This document shows positions 8,932-16,656 of a DNA stretch of 64,000 nucleotides, piece after piece. Made by a program: the position numbers and the translations under genes. The notes beneath the pieces are model-generated. The model did not search any database and was not told the origin of the DNA. It saw nothing but the letters and a program-made list of their open reading frames with translations. How positions within the stretch are numbered: the stretch's first letter is position 1; each line of letters opens with the position of its first letter. The stretch is taken from NCBI GenBank assembly GCA_013289875.1, contig JABCZC010000001.1:1-64000 (forward strand). Direction: 5' to 3'. This DNA is from Acidobacteriota bacterium (GTDB lineage Bacteria > Acidobacteriota > Terriglobia > Terriglobales > Acidobacteriaceae).

Positions 8932-10092
8932 TTAAGCAGACTGAGCGCTTTGCAGGTGGCCGCTGGGGTTGCTCTTCACGCGGAAGCGCTTCATGTTGAT
9001 CGACAGGACGCGCTCCATCTTACGCAGCGTGCCCTTCTCCTCGGGAGCGGCGAAGGTGGAGGCGATTCCGCGAGCGGAAGCGCGGCCGGTGCGGCCGATG
9101 CGATGGACGAAGTCCTCGGCCTCGCGCGGCATGTCGTAGTTCACGACGTGGGCCACGTCAGCCACGTCGATGCCGCGAGCGGCAACGTCGGTGGCAACGA
9201 GAACACGGTGGTGACCCTGGGAGAAGCTGCGCAGGGCGGCGTTGCGCTGCGACTGCGAGCGGTCTCCGTGGATCTGCGTGGCGGAGTGGCCGGAGCGCGC
9301 GAGACGCCGGGCGACACGGTCCGCGCCGTGCTTGGTGCGCACGAAGACCAGGAAGCTGCCCTTGCTCGAATCGAGCAGGTGCTCGAGCAACTCGTGCTTC
9401 TTGTCGGTGGCCACTTCGAATGTCTGCAATTCGACATTCTCAGCTGGCTTGAGGACAGAGCCGATCTCGATGCGCGCGGGATTCTTCACGTAATCGCGAA
9501 TCACTTCCTTGATCTGCGGGCTAAGGGTCGCGGAGTAGCAGAGCGTCTGGCGCTCCGCAGGCAACGCGGCGACGATGCGCTTGATGGCCGGCTTGAAGCC
9601 CATGTCGAGCATGCGGTCCACTTCGTCGAGCACGAGCATTTTTATCCCGCTCAGGTTTACCAGCTTGCGGCTGAGGAAGTCTTCGAGGCGTCCGGGGGTG
9701 GCGACGATGAGCTGCGCGCCGCGGCGGATCTGCTGAAGCTGCGGCCCCTCGGCCATTCCACCGACGACGAGCGCGGCGGAACCCTGGTTTCCGGTGAGCT
9801 TGCGATAGTGCTCCTGCACCTGCATGGCGAGCTCGCGGGTTGGAAGGAGGATGAGCCCGAAGGCTCCGCGGGTTCTGACTTCGGCGCGGGTTCCGCTACC
9901 CATCTTTTCGATGAGGGGGATGAGGAAGCTGAGGGTCTTGCCGGTGCCGGTCTGGGCGGTAGCGAGAATGTCGCGGCCTTCGAGGGCGGGCGGGATGGCT
10001 CCGGCCTGCACGGGAGTGGGGGTGATGAATTTTGCATTGGCCAACTGCTGCTTGAGCGAGGCCGAAATATTGAAATCGGAAAACTGGTTCAC
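8932..10092 (-). CDS. DEAD-box RNA helicase, RhlE-like
   Basis: A 386-residue ATP-dependent RNA helicase core with almost no extension. It shows the Q motif (FITPTPVQ), motif I AQTGTGKT, Ia PTRELAMQ, motif II as DEVD rather than DEAD, motif III SAT, motif IV VFVRTKHGA, V ATDVAARGID and VI HRIGRTGR. The Val in motif II is a conservative change seen in part of the family. The protein should unwind RNA during ribosome assembly or mRNA decay, probably at low temperature. A leader of about 340 bases precedes it, consistent with post-transcriptional control. It stands alone. Confidence 0.95.
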   Translation of the reverse strand: MNQFSDFNISASLKQQLANAKFITPTPVQAGAIPPALEGRDILATAQTGTGKTLSFLIPLIEKMGSGTRAEVRTRGAFGLILLPTRELAMQVQEHYRKLTGNQGSAALVVGGMAEGPQLQQIRRGAQLIVATPGRLEDFLSRKLVNLSGIKMLVLDEVDRMLDMGFKPAIKRIVAALPAERQTLCYSATLSPQIKEVIRDYVKNPARIEIGSVLKPAENVELQTFEVATDKKHELLEHLLDSSKGSFLVFVRTKHGADRVARRLARSGHSATQIHGDRSQSQRNAALRSFSQGHHRVLVATDVAARGIDVADVAHVVNYDMPREAEDFVHRIGRTGRASARGIASTFAAPEEKGTLRKMERVLSINMKRFRVKSNPSGHLQSAQSA

Positions 10093-10519
10093 TTGATCCT
10101 TAATGGGCTAGCCTGAGTTCATCCACGTGCCGGTATATCGACACACCACGGCTGCCGGTCTAGCTGGTTCCCTGCGGACAGGTCTAAAAGACCGGTGCGG
10201 GAAGATAATGAATTACGTAGGGAAGTTCTGAGGGATGATACTAAGGTTTCCTCGGCTCTGCCGCACGCTGCGTATTCGGTCGGAACGCGAAAGGCGACGA
10301 CCTGGCCCAAAGGCTACTAGTAAATACCGGGGCCATTCCGCTGAGGGGCTTGGAAACTACCTGCCAGGCGATCTTGCCGGATCCGGATGAAGGTGAGGGC
10401 GAGAGCGGCTCACAACCAAACAACTGAGCGTGACTTGATTGTAGCACGATGGGGCTGTGCGGTTCCTGCTAACGCTGTGATTCCACGCTGATCGCTGCGA
10501 CAAGCGGCTACTCGATCCT
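10093..10519. other. Long leader and intergenic region upstream of the RNA helicase
   Basis: 427 bases without a credible gene. Read toward the helicase (minus strand) it begins with an extended -10 box near 10440 and contains mutually exclusive pairings. CCGGTCT (10155-10161) can pair with AGACCGG (10189-10195), while GGTCT (10181-10185) and AGACC (10189-10193) form a tight hairpin with an AAA loop. No known riboswitch is recognised. Confidence 0.4.
10438..10446 (-). promoter_or_regulatory. Extended -10 promoter for the RNA helicase
   Basis: The minus strand reads TGCTACAAT, an extended -10 box (TGn plus TACAAT), with no clear -35. Transcription from about 10431 would give a 5' leader of roughly 340 bases before the helicase start codon. 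Confidence 0.4.
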
Positions 10520-10990
10520 CTAGACCACACTGAGTTGGCTCGCGGGTGTTCGTATGCACGCCGAGATGCGCGCCAGCAATTCAGTCGGGTGCACGGGCTT
10601 GAGGAGAAGCGCAAAGTCATGGCCTTCGTTCCGGGCGTTGGCCAGCAGGTCAAGGGTCGACGCCTGCCCTGAAAACAACAGGACCTTGCAATCGGGGTGA
10701 GCTGACCGCATGGAGATCGCCAGGTCGATGCCGCTCATGCCAGGCATGAAGACGTCGGTGATGAGCAGGTCGGGAGAGATCGCACGCGCGATCTGGAGCG
10801 CGCTAGCGCCGTCATAGGCGGGCATCACAGTAAATCCGCTGCGCGAGAGGATGGCCGTGAGAGTGTCGGCGATCACGTGTTCGTCGTCAACAACCAGCAC
10901 AACCGGTTGATGAGCATCTGTCTGTGTCGTCAGACCCTTCTGTGCTATTTCGGCGAGGGGAATCGTCTGAAAATACAATTGTCCTGACAT
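10520..10990 (-). CDS. Single-domain response regulator
   Basis: A 156-residue protein consisting of one CheY-like receiver domain. The acidic pocket is in VVLVVDDEHV, the phosphorylated Asp in LLITDVFMPGMSG, and the conserved Lys in LLLKPVHPTEL. About 37 residues precede the domain and a short tail follows, with no DNA-binding or enzymatic output. It should act by protein contact in a phosphorelay. The start at 10990 is chosen because GAGGT lies seven bases upstream of this ATG; a codon at 11011 also keeps the frame but lacks such a site. It is divergent from the small gene at 11179. No kinase is adjacent. Confidence 0.9.
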   Translation of the reverse strand: MSGQLYFQTIPLAEIAQKGLTTQTDAHQPVVLVVDDEHVIADTLTAILSRSGFTVMPAYDGASALQIARAISPDLLITDVFMPGMSGIDLAISMRSAHPDCKVLLFSGQASTLDLLANARNEGHDFALLLKPVHPTELLARISACIRTPASQLSVV

Positions 10991-11115
10991 CGAACTTACC
11001 TCTACAAGCACCGTAACAGGGTTCTGGAGATACGGGGTAACTATTTAAAAATCTGCTATTTAGAGGTTAGTAATAATTTCTCTTCAAACCCTCTTGATCT
11101 CTGTCCAGCCAGCAT

Positions 11116-11151
11116 GTTAGTTTATGATCTCGTTTACGTTAGTTTAATGAT
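11116..11151 (+). promoter_or_regulatory. Paired direct repeats upstream of the small gene
   Basis: GTTAGTTTATGAT (11116-11128) is repeated as GTTAGTTTAATGAT (11138-11151). The starts are 22 bases apart, about two helical turns, placing both copies on one DNA face just upstream of the SD of the next gene. This is the layout of a tandem activator site. Confidence 0.4.
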
Positions 11152-11178
11152 ACGCTTATGTCAGGAGGGGAATGCGCG

Positions 11179-11481
11179 ATGTCAACCAACGAAACTCCAT
11201 CACCCATGAAATTTGACTCCATGCTTCAAGCTGATGTACCCAAAGGACGAGACGGCAAACATAAGAAGATTGTTTCGCAACTCCTCAGCGACATCGACCA
11301 GCTGCAGCCGGGAACGGCCCTTAAGGTACCCTTAGCCGAGCTGCCTGACACCAAAGAGAACATTCGCTCGGCTCTGAGCCGCGCCACCAAGCAAAAGGGG
11401 ATCGATGTGGCTACGTCCAGCGACGACGAGTTCCTGTACGTCTGGGTAGCAGATGAGAAGCTAACTCATAACGGGTCGTAA
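11179..11481 (+). CDS. Small protein of unknown function
   Basis: A 100-residue soluble, charged protein that I do not recognise. The start at 11179 is supported by AGGAGGG (11163-11169). An in-frame ATG at 11158 lies before that SD and is rejected. The middle is rich in Lys and Asp (GRDGKHKKIVSQLLSDIDQL). The C-terminal half, with ENIRSALSRATKQKG and then DEFLYVWVA, looks like a helix followed by beta strands, and could be a small DNA-binding fold; that is a guess from pattern only. No signal peptide or membrane segment is visible. Direct repeats upstream suggest regulated expression. It lies between the response regulator and the permease gene. Confidence 0.7.
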   Translation: MSTNETPSPMKFDSMLQADVPKGRDGKHKKIVSQLLSDIDQLQPGTALKVPLAELPDTKENIRSALSRATKQKGIDVATSSDDEFLYVWVADEKLTHNGS

Positions 11482-11690
11482 GAAAGCCGATTCCAGAGAA
11501 AGCCGATTCCAGCGTGTCCAATTGCGGACGCAAGGATTCGTCGTTGAACACTCCTCCCGCCTCAGGAGTCACCTCCCTTCTTTAGAATCAGAGGCTAACC
11601 TACTATTTCGTTGGCCGCAGACGTGCATTCTCTCCATGCAATCGTCGCCCTCCCCCGTTTCCGGCGACCTCAGGTTGTGGAGGCCTTTCC

Positions 11691-14120
11691 ATGCAGACCC
11701 TTTTGCACGATGTTCGATTCGCGATTCGGCAGCTTCGCAAGTCGCCCGGCTTCGCTCTGACTGCAATTCTGACCCTGGCCCTGGGAATTGGGGTGAATAC
11801 GGCGGTCTACAGCATGATGGACGCGGTGGTGCTACGTCCGCTGGCGGTTCCCGATCTCAATCGCGTGGTGACCGTAGCCGAGGAACAGAAGCGGGGCGAT
11901 TACGAGCAGGTGGCACTGGCGAACTACGAGGACTGGAAGCGGCAGAGCCGGTCCTTCGAGGATCTGGCGGTAAGGACATCCGCCGATCTAACGCTTACCG
12001 GAGCGGGCGACGCGGCGCATGTACAGGCCAGCTATACTTCTCCGAACTTTTTTGACGTGATGCGGGTCGAGCCACTCATCGGGCGTGTCTTCGCCAACTC
12101 AGAAGCGCAGCCGGGCAAGGATAACGTCGCGGTTCTCGGCTATTCATTCTGGAAGAAGCAGTTCGGCGCCGATCCTGGCGTGGCTGGCCGCAAGGTTGAG
12201 CTCGATGGACAGACCTACACTGTGATCGGCGTGATGCCGAAGACGATGCAGTATCCGTCGTATACCGATATTTTTCTGCCTTTTGCGCCCTCTGCCGCAC
12301 AGCTCGACAATCGCAGGAACCACGACTACCTGGTCACTGGACGGCTACAGCCTGGAGTGACCGTAGGGCAGGCGCAGGCCGAACTGCGTAGTATCGCTCA
12401 GCGGCTGGCGCAGACGTATCCGGCGACGAACCGGGACTGGTCGGTGAAGGTGGAACCGCTGCTGGACGATATCAACGGCGAGCTGACGCCGCTTTACTTC
12501 CGCATGATTCTAGGGGCTACTATCTTCGTGCTTCTCATCGTCTGCACGAACGTGGCGAACCTGCAGCTTGCCCGCGGCATCGCCCGCCGGCCGGAGATTG
12601 CCATGCGGACAGCACTCGGCGCAGGGCGGCGGCGGCTGGCGAGCCAGCTGCTGACGGAGAATATCCTGCTGGGCCTGATGGGAGCGGCGGGCGGTGTTCT
12701 TCTGGCCAAGCTGGTGCTGCACATCAGCCTCATTACGATGCCTGAACGCATTGCGCGTTATATGGCGGGATGGTCCAACATCGCTCTCAACGGCCGAGCA
12801 CTGGCTTTCTCGCTGCTGCTGGCCATCGCCGCAGGGGTGGTTTCAGGATTTCTGCCGATGCTTGAGGCTATGCGCGTGAATCTGGTCGATCAGCTCAAGG
12901 CGGGGTCCCGGAGCGTGGCCGGATCTGGCCGGACACACCGGCTGAGAAGTCTTTTCGCGCTGGCGCAGATCTCGCTGGCAGTCGCGCTGGTGATCGGGGC
13001 TGCCCTAATGTGCAAAGGCGTATGGTCGATGTTCAGCCTGGCCGATGTGTACGGACCAAAACAGGCGCTCACCTTCCATGCCTATCTGCCAGGCTCACGC
13101 TATGCGACTGCGGAAAAGCAGGTCGCATGGTACAAGGACAGCCTGGAAAGGCTTCGCGCGTTGCCGGGGGTGTCGGCCGCGGCTATCACGACTTCTCTAC
13201 CCTACGGCGATGACCAGTGGATGGACGATTTTCGCATCGAAGACCGCCCGCTGGTACCGGGTAAAATCCAGAGCGCGCAGCGCATCACCGCGGACCAGGG
13301 GTATTTCGGCGCCCTGCACATCCCCATTCTCTCCGGGCGCAATTTCAGCACAAGCGACGGACCCGACGCTCAGCCGGTCGCCATCGTCAGCCGCAAATTC
13401 GCCGCGCAATACTTCCCCGACGGGAACCCGATCGGCCATCGCATTCAGCTTGGAGCATCACGCGATGGACATGAGCCGTGGGTAAGGATTGTCGGCGTCG
13501 CCGGCGACGCAACGTACACGTGGATTGATCGGGTGGTTCAACCGGCCGTGTATCTCAACGCCGTCCAGATGCCGCCGTCGGGAGGTGCGACTTATGTCGT
13601 CGTCGCGCAAGGCAATCCGCTGGCGCTCGTCCCGGCGGTTCGTAATGCGCTCGCGGCGGTCGACCCCGGCGTACCGCTGGAAAATGTCGAGACTTACGAG
13701 CAGTTCCTGCACGAAACGTCGATCGGATTTATCAATGTGGCAGCATGGCTGGGTGGCGACGCCTTTCTTGCATTCCTGCTGGCGGCGATTGGTGTTTTTG
13801 CCGTGATGGCCAACCTGGTGGCAGAGCGGAAGCGCGAGATTGGCATCCGCCTGACGCTCGGCGCGCGCCGCGAAGACATCCTGCGCATGATTCTGGGCAG
13901 GGCCGCGCTTCTGACCGGCGTAGGAGTTGGGGTCGGCATCATGATGGCGGCGGGAATGGCGCGCATGCTCGCGAATCTGCTGTTCGGCGTGCGTCCGGGC
14001 GACCCTGTTGTATTTGTCACAACAACGGTGACGATTATGCTAATCGCCTTATTCGCAAGCTGGGTGCCGGCGCGAAGGGCCTCGGGGGTCGATCCGGTGG
14101 AATCGTTGCGCGCGGAATAG
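11691..14120 (+). CDS. MacB/FtsX-type ABC permease, acidobacterial orphan type
   Basis: An 809-residue inner-membrane protein with two MacB-PCD/FtsX units in tandem. The first begins with the family signature DVRFAIRQLRKSPGF and a membrane segment (ALTAILTLALGIGVNTAVYS), followed by a periplasmic domain up to about 270 and three membrane segments. The second unit has a similar extracytoplasmic region and ends in three segments and the closing sequence WVPARRASGVDPVESLRAE. Acidobacteriota carry many such duplicated permeases without an adjacent ATPase gene, and none is adjacent here. The transported substrate is unknown; macrolide or peptide efflux is the family precedent. It lies about 100 bases upstream of the BlaI operon, whose own promoter lies between them. 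Confidence 0.92.
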   Translation: MQTLLHDVRFAIRQLRKSPGFALTAILTLALGIGVNTAVYSMMDAVVLRPLAVPDLNRVVTVAEEQKRGDYEQVALANYEDWKRQSRSFEDLAVRTSADLTLTGAGDAAHVQASYTSPNFFDVMRVEPLIGRVFANSEAQPGKDNVAVLGYSFWKKQFGADPGVAGRKVELDGQTYTVIGVMPKTMQYPSYTDIFLPFAPSAAQLDNRRNHDYLVTGRLQPGVTVGQAQAELRSIAQRLAQTYPATNRDWSVKVEPLLDDINGELTPLYFRMILGATIFVLLIVCTNVANLQLARGIARRPEIAMRTALGAGRRRLASQLLTENILLGLMGAAGGVLLAKLVLHISLITMPERIARYMAGWSNIALNGRALAFSLLLAIAAGVVSGFLPMLEAMRVNLVDQLKAGSRSVAGSGRTHRLRSLFALAQISLAVALVIGAALMCKGVWSMFSLADVYGPKQALTFHAYLPGSRYATAEKQVAWYKDSLERLRALPGVSAAAITTSLPYGDDQWMDDFRIEDRPLVPGKIQSAQRITADQGYFGALHIPILSGRNFSTSDGPDAQPVAIVSRKFAAQYFPDGNPIGHRIQLGASRDGHEPWVRIVGVAGDATYTWIDRVVQPAVYLNAVQMPPSGGATYVVVAQGNPLALVPAVRNALAAVDPGVPLENVETYEQFLHETSIGFINVAAWLGGDAFLAFLLAAIGVFAVMANLVAERKREIGIRLTLGARREDILRMILGRAALLTGVGVGVGIMMAAGMARMLANLLFGVRPGDPVVFVTTTVTIMLIALFASWVPARRASGVDPVESLRAE

Positions 14121-14171
14121 GGAGGATCAGATGGTTAGGCAAGGTGGCCGTTGCGAAAAACTCCCCGATCT

Positions 14172-14185
14172 ACGAAGATCTTCGT
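14172..14185. promoter_or_regulatory. BlaI-type operator, distal copy
   Basis: A perfect 14-base palindrome ACGAAGATCTTCGT ending at the first base of the -35 box of the blaI promoter. Its centre is 22 bases from that of a second, similar palindrome (14193-14208). Two such dyads over a promoter are typical of BlaI/MecI repressors. Confidence 0.7.
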
Positions 14186-14212
14186 TGACAACTACGAACA
14201 TCTTCGTATACA
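14185..14212 (+). promoter_or_regulatory. Promoter of the blaI-blaR operon
   Basis: A consensus -35 box TTGACA (14185-14190), a 16-base spacer and TATACA (14207-14212) as -10. Transcription should begin around 14219, only a few bases before the ATG at 14222, so the mRNA would have almost no leader. Both operator palindromes overlap the promoter. Confidence 0.75.
14193..14208. promoter_or_regulatory. BlaI-type operator, proximal copy
   Basis: TACGAACATCTTCGTA is a 16-base dyad with one mismatched pair near the centre. It fills the spacer between -35 and -10, so a bound repressor would exclude RNA polymerase. It shares the ACGAA...TTCGT core with the distal site. Confidence 0.7.
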
Positions 14213-14221
14213 GTTCCGGTC

Positions 14222-14614
14222 ATGAAAGAAAAGAACCGCCATCTGCCGAAACCAACAGAAGTGGAACTCGAGCTTCTGCGCGCTTTGTGGGGCATGGGCT
14301 CAGCCTCCGTTCGTGAATTGCACGAGGTCGTCAGCCGGCAGCGCGCCCTGGGATATACGTCAGTGCTGAAGACGCTGCAGATCATGACCGAGAAGGGTCT
14401 AGTGGAGCGCACGGAGGCGGGCAAGGCACACATCTATCATGCAGCGGCCAGCCAGGAAGAAACCCAGAACCAGCTGCTGCGCGACCTGACTGAACGCCTG
14501 TTCTCGGGCTCGGCGGCACAGCTGGCGATGCATGCGCTATCGATGCAGTCGGCTAGCGAAGAGGAATTACAAGAGATCCGCAAGATCATCCGTCAAAAGA
14601 GGGAGAAGCAATGA
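14222..14614 (+). CDS. blaI: BlaI/MecI-family repressor
   Basis: A 130-residue BlaI/MecI/CopY-type repressor. The N-terminal winged helix runs from KPTEVELELLRALWGMG through SVRELHEVVSRQRALGYTSV to LKTLQIMTEKGLVER. A C-terminal helical dimerisation region follows and contains the site where an activated BlaR-type pathway would cleave. The ATG almost coincides with the predicted transcription start, so translation may be leaderless. Two operator dyads lie immediately upstream, implying autoregulation of the whole operon. Its last four bases overlap the sensor protease gene (ATGA). The family usually controls beta-lactam resistance but in many phyla controls unrelated targets. Confidence 0.93.
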   Translation: MKEKNRHLPKPTEVELELLRALWGMGSASVRELHEVVSRQRALGYTSVLKTLQIMTEKGLVERTEAGKAHIYHAAASQEETQNQLLRDLTERLFSGSAAQLAMHALSMQSASEEELQEIRKIIRQKREKQ

Positions 14615-16656
14615 CCTACACGACGCAAGGCATTGGTTTGGGAATCCCGGGATGGGAAGCGCTGGGATGGACGCTCATCCATTTCTGCTGGCAGGCGGCA
14701 GCGATCGCACTGCTGTACCGGCTGGTCGATCTCACGCTGGGAAAGGCGCGCAGCAATATTCGCTATGTCGCAGCTCTGGCGACGCTGCTGGGCATGCTCG
14801 CGGTCGCGATGGTGACGCTGGGTTATGAAGAGATGCGCGGCCAGCAGGGCCGGACAGAGCGCGATCCGGCTGCAGTGGGCGGCTCGACCATGATTGCCGC
14901 TGCGAGTGCCGCAGTGCACCTTCTTCCTCGCGTGAACTATGGGAGAGGCGTGGCGTGGCCCGGTGAGAGTGCAGGACTTCTTGAAGCAGCGAAGGAGGGG
15001 ATACGGCCGGCGATGCCATGGCTGGATGCGATGTGGCTGGTCGGGGTGCTGCTTCTCTCGGCGCGGACGGTCGGCGGCTGGTGGGTAATTCAGCGGCTGC
15101 AGCGCGCGAGCCTGGTGCGGGTGCCTCCAGATGTGCGGTACAGCTTCGCGCGGTTGTCTCTGCGCCTCGGCATATGGTGGTCGATCGATTTGCGCATCAG
15201 CGAGCGGATTTCGAGCCCGCTGGCGATGGGGGTGATGCGGTCGCTGGTTCTGCTTCCGGCGTCGGCGCTGACGTCGCTCAGCCCGGCGCAGCTTGAGGTG
15301 GTGCTGGCGCATGAGCTGGCGCATATCCGACGCGCCGATTACCTGTGGAACATGGTGCAGACCATGATCGAGACGCTGTTCTTCTTCCATCCGGCAGTGT
15401 GGTGGGTGAGCGGAAATCTGCGCCAGCAACGCGAGCTGTGCTGCGACGATGTGGCGCTCGAATGTTGCGCGGACCCGCTGGTCTATGCCACGGCTCTGCT
15501 ATGCCTGGAAGAGCAGCGCGGCTTGCGTCCGCACCTGGCGATGGCACTCGACGGCCATCCGCGGAAGGGGCTACGGGCCCGGATTAGCCGCATGCTGGGC
15601 GAGGCTCCGCGGGATGGAAGTGAGATCGCACCATGGTCGCTCGTGGGCATGTGCGCGATGCTGGGGCTGCTTCTGCTGCCGGCGCACCAGGTCTTCGCGG
15701 GACTTTACCCGATTGATGTTTCCACAAAGCAACAGGCAACAACACCTATGATGGCATCGACTGTCGTGGCCGAGCCGCATTCTTCAAAGATTGCCGGAGA
15801 TCCTAATGGGGATGCTCCCGCCCCAGCGTCTGCACCGGCTGCAGGATCCAAACCACCAGCCGCCATCGCGAGCAGTAAGAATGTGGGGACTCTCCCGGTT
15901 GCGGCAGTCCTGCCTCCGGCTCCGAAGCCACAACCTGCGCCCGCACCGGAGGTAGCGGTAATCGCTCCTGGAGCCGGGATCTCAGCACATGCGATGACGA
16001 TGACCTTCGCTTCGCCAAGGTCGCGCGCAACGCCCCGGACAGAGATGGTCTATGCCTACGCCGCGGCCTTCGCGCAGGCAAGCTCGGAAGCGGGCGCTGC
16101 AAAGAGTGACTACATCGACCAGATGCGCGCCGCGGGGTATAACGTCGATCTGGATAAATATGTTGCGATGAAGATCCAGGGTGTCACTCCGGAGTATGCG
16201 CGCAGCATGGCGGCGACGGGCTTTGGTAAACCCACAGCGGACGAGCTGATTGCGATGAAGATCCAGGGTGTGGATCCAAGCGAGGTTGCAGAACTCAAGG
16301 CGGCGGGTATCGAGCCCGGCAGTTATCAGGACCTGATCAAGTACCGCATCTTCAACGTGTCGCCGGAGTTCGTTGCGGGCATGAAGGCGGCAGGATACAA
16401 CAACCTCCCCACAAAGAAGCTTGTCGAGCTGCGCATCCAGGGTGTGACTCCGGAGTTTGCGAAGGCGACAAAGCAGCAGTGGCCCGATGCGACGGTCGAT
16501 CAGCTGGTGCAGCTTCGGATCTTTAACATCAATGGGGCGTTCATCGCCTCAGCGAAGCGGCATGGCCTGGAGCCTCTCACGATTGAGAAGCTGGTGAAGA
16601 TTCGGATCTCCGGCGTGCTGGATGACGAGGATCAGAAATCGGAGAAAACACAATGA
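14611..16656 (+). CDS. BlaR1-like M56 membrane protease with C-terminal repeat domain
   Basis: A 681-residue membrane protein. Membrane segments lie near 17-37 and 51-71, a third near 138-155 and one near 345-365. Between the last two is the cytosolic M56 zinc-protease domain with HELAH (about 234-238) and the later family motif RQQRELCCDDVALE. After the last segment comes a Pro/Ala-rich linker (about 385-455) and, in place of the penicillin-binding sensor domain of true BlaR1, six tandem repeats of 28-29 residues (about 500-677, for example FVAGMKAAGYNNLPTKKLVE). The repeats should lie outside the inner membrane. By analogy with BlaR1, a signal sensed outside would activate the protease and inactivate the neighbouring repressor. 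The signal is unknown; beta-lactams are unlikely. Confidence 0.9.
   Translation: MTYTTQGIGLGIPGWEALGWTLIHFCWQAAAIALLYRLVDLTLGKARSNIRYVAALATLLGMLAVAMVTLGYEEMRGQQGRTERDPAAVGGSTMIAAASAAVHLLPRVNYGRGVAWPGESAGLLEAAKEGIRPAMPWLDAMWLVGVLLLSARTVGGWWVIQRLQRASLVRVPPDVRYSFARLSLRLGIWWSIDLRISERISSPLAMGVMRSLVLLPASALTSLSPAQLEVVLAHELAHIRRADYLWNMVQTMIETLFFFHPAVWWVSGNLRQQRELCCDDVALECCADPLVYATALLCLEEQRGLRPHLAMALDGHPRKGLRARISRMLGEAPRDGSEIAPWSLVGMCAMLGLLLLPAHQVFAGLYPIDVSTKQQATTPMMASTVVAEPHSSKIAGDPNGDAPAPASAPAAGSKPPAAIASSKNVGTLPVAAVLPPAPKPQPAPAPEVAVIAPGAGISAHAMTMTFASPRSRATPRTEMVYAYAAAFAQASSEAGAAKSDYIDQMRAAGYNVDLDKYVAMKIQGVTPEYARSMAATGFGKPTADELIAMKIQGVDPSEVAELKAAGIEPGSYQDLIKYRIFNVSPEFVAGMKAAGYNNLPTKKLVELRIQGVTPEFAKATKQQWPDATVDQLVQLRIFNINGAFIASAKRHGLEPLTIEKLVKIRISGVLDDEDQKSEKTQ
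16108..16641 (+). repeat. Six coding tandem repeats in the BlaR1-like protein
   Basis: Six units of about 28-29 codons. The shared pattern is aromatic/hydrophobic-x-x-x-(M/L)-(K/R)-A-x-G-(Y/F/I), then a short variable turn, L-(V/I)-x-(M/L)-(K/R)-I-(Q/F)-(G/N)-V-(T/S)-P-E. Copies two, four and the first unit of this array are the most alike. The same unit occurs five times in the next gene. Confidence 0.85.

Noticed and set aside
11522-12055. A 177-codon frame overlapping the start of the orphan permease
   Set aside because: Most of it is out of frame with the permease, whose N-terminal signature is clear, and the residue composition is that of a shadow frame.
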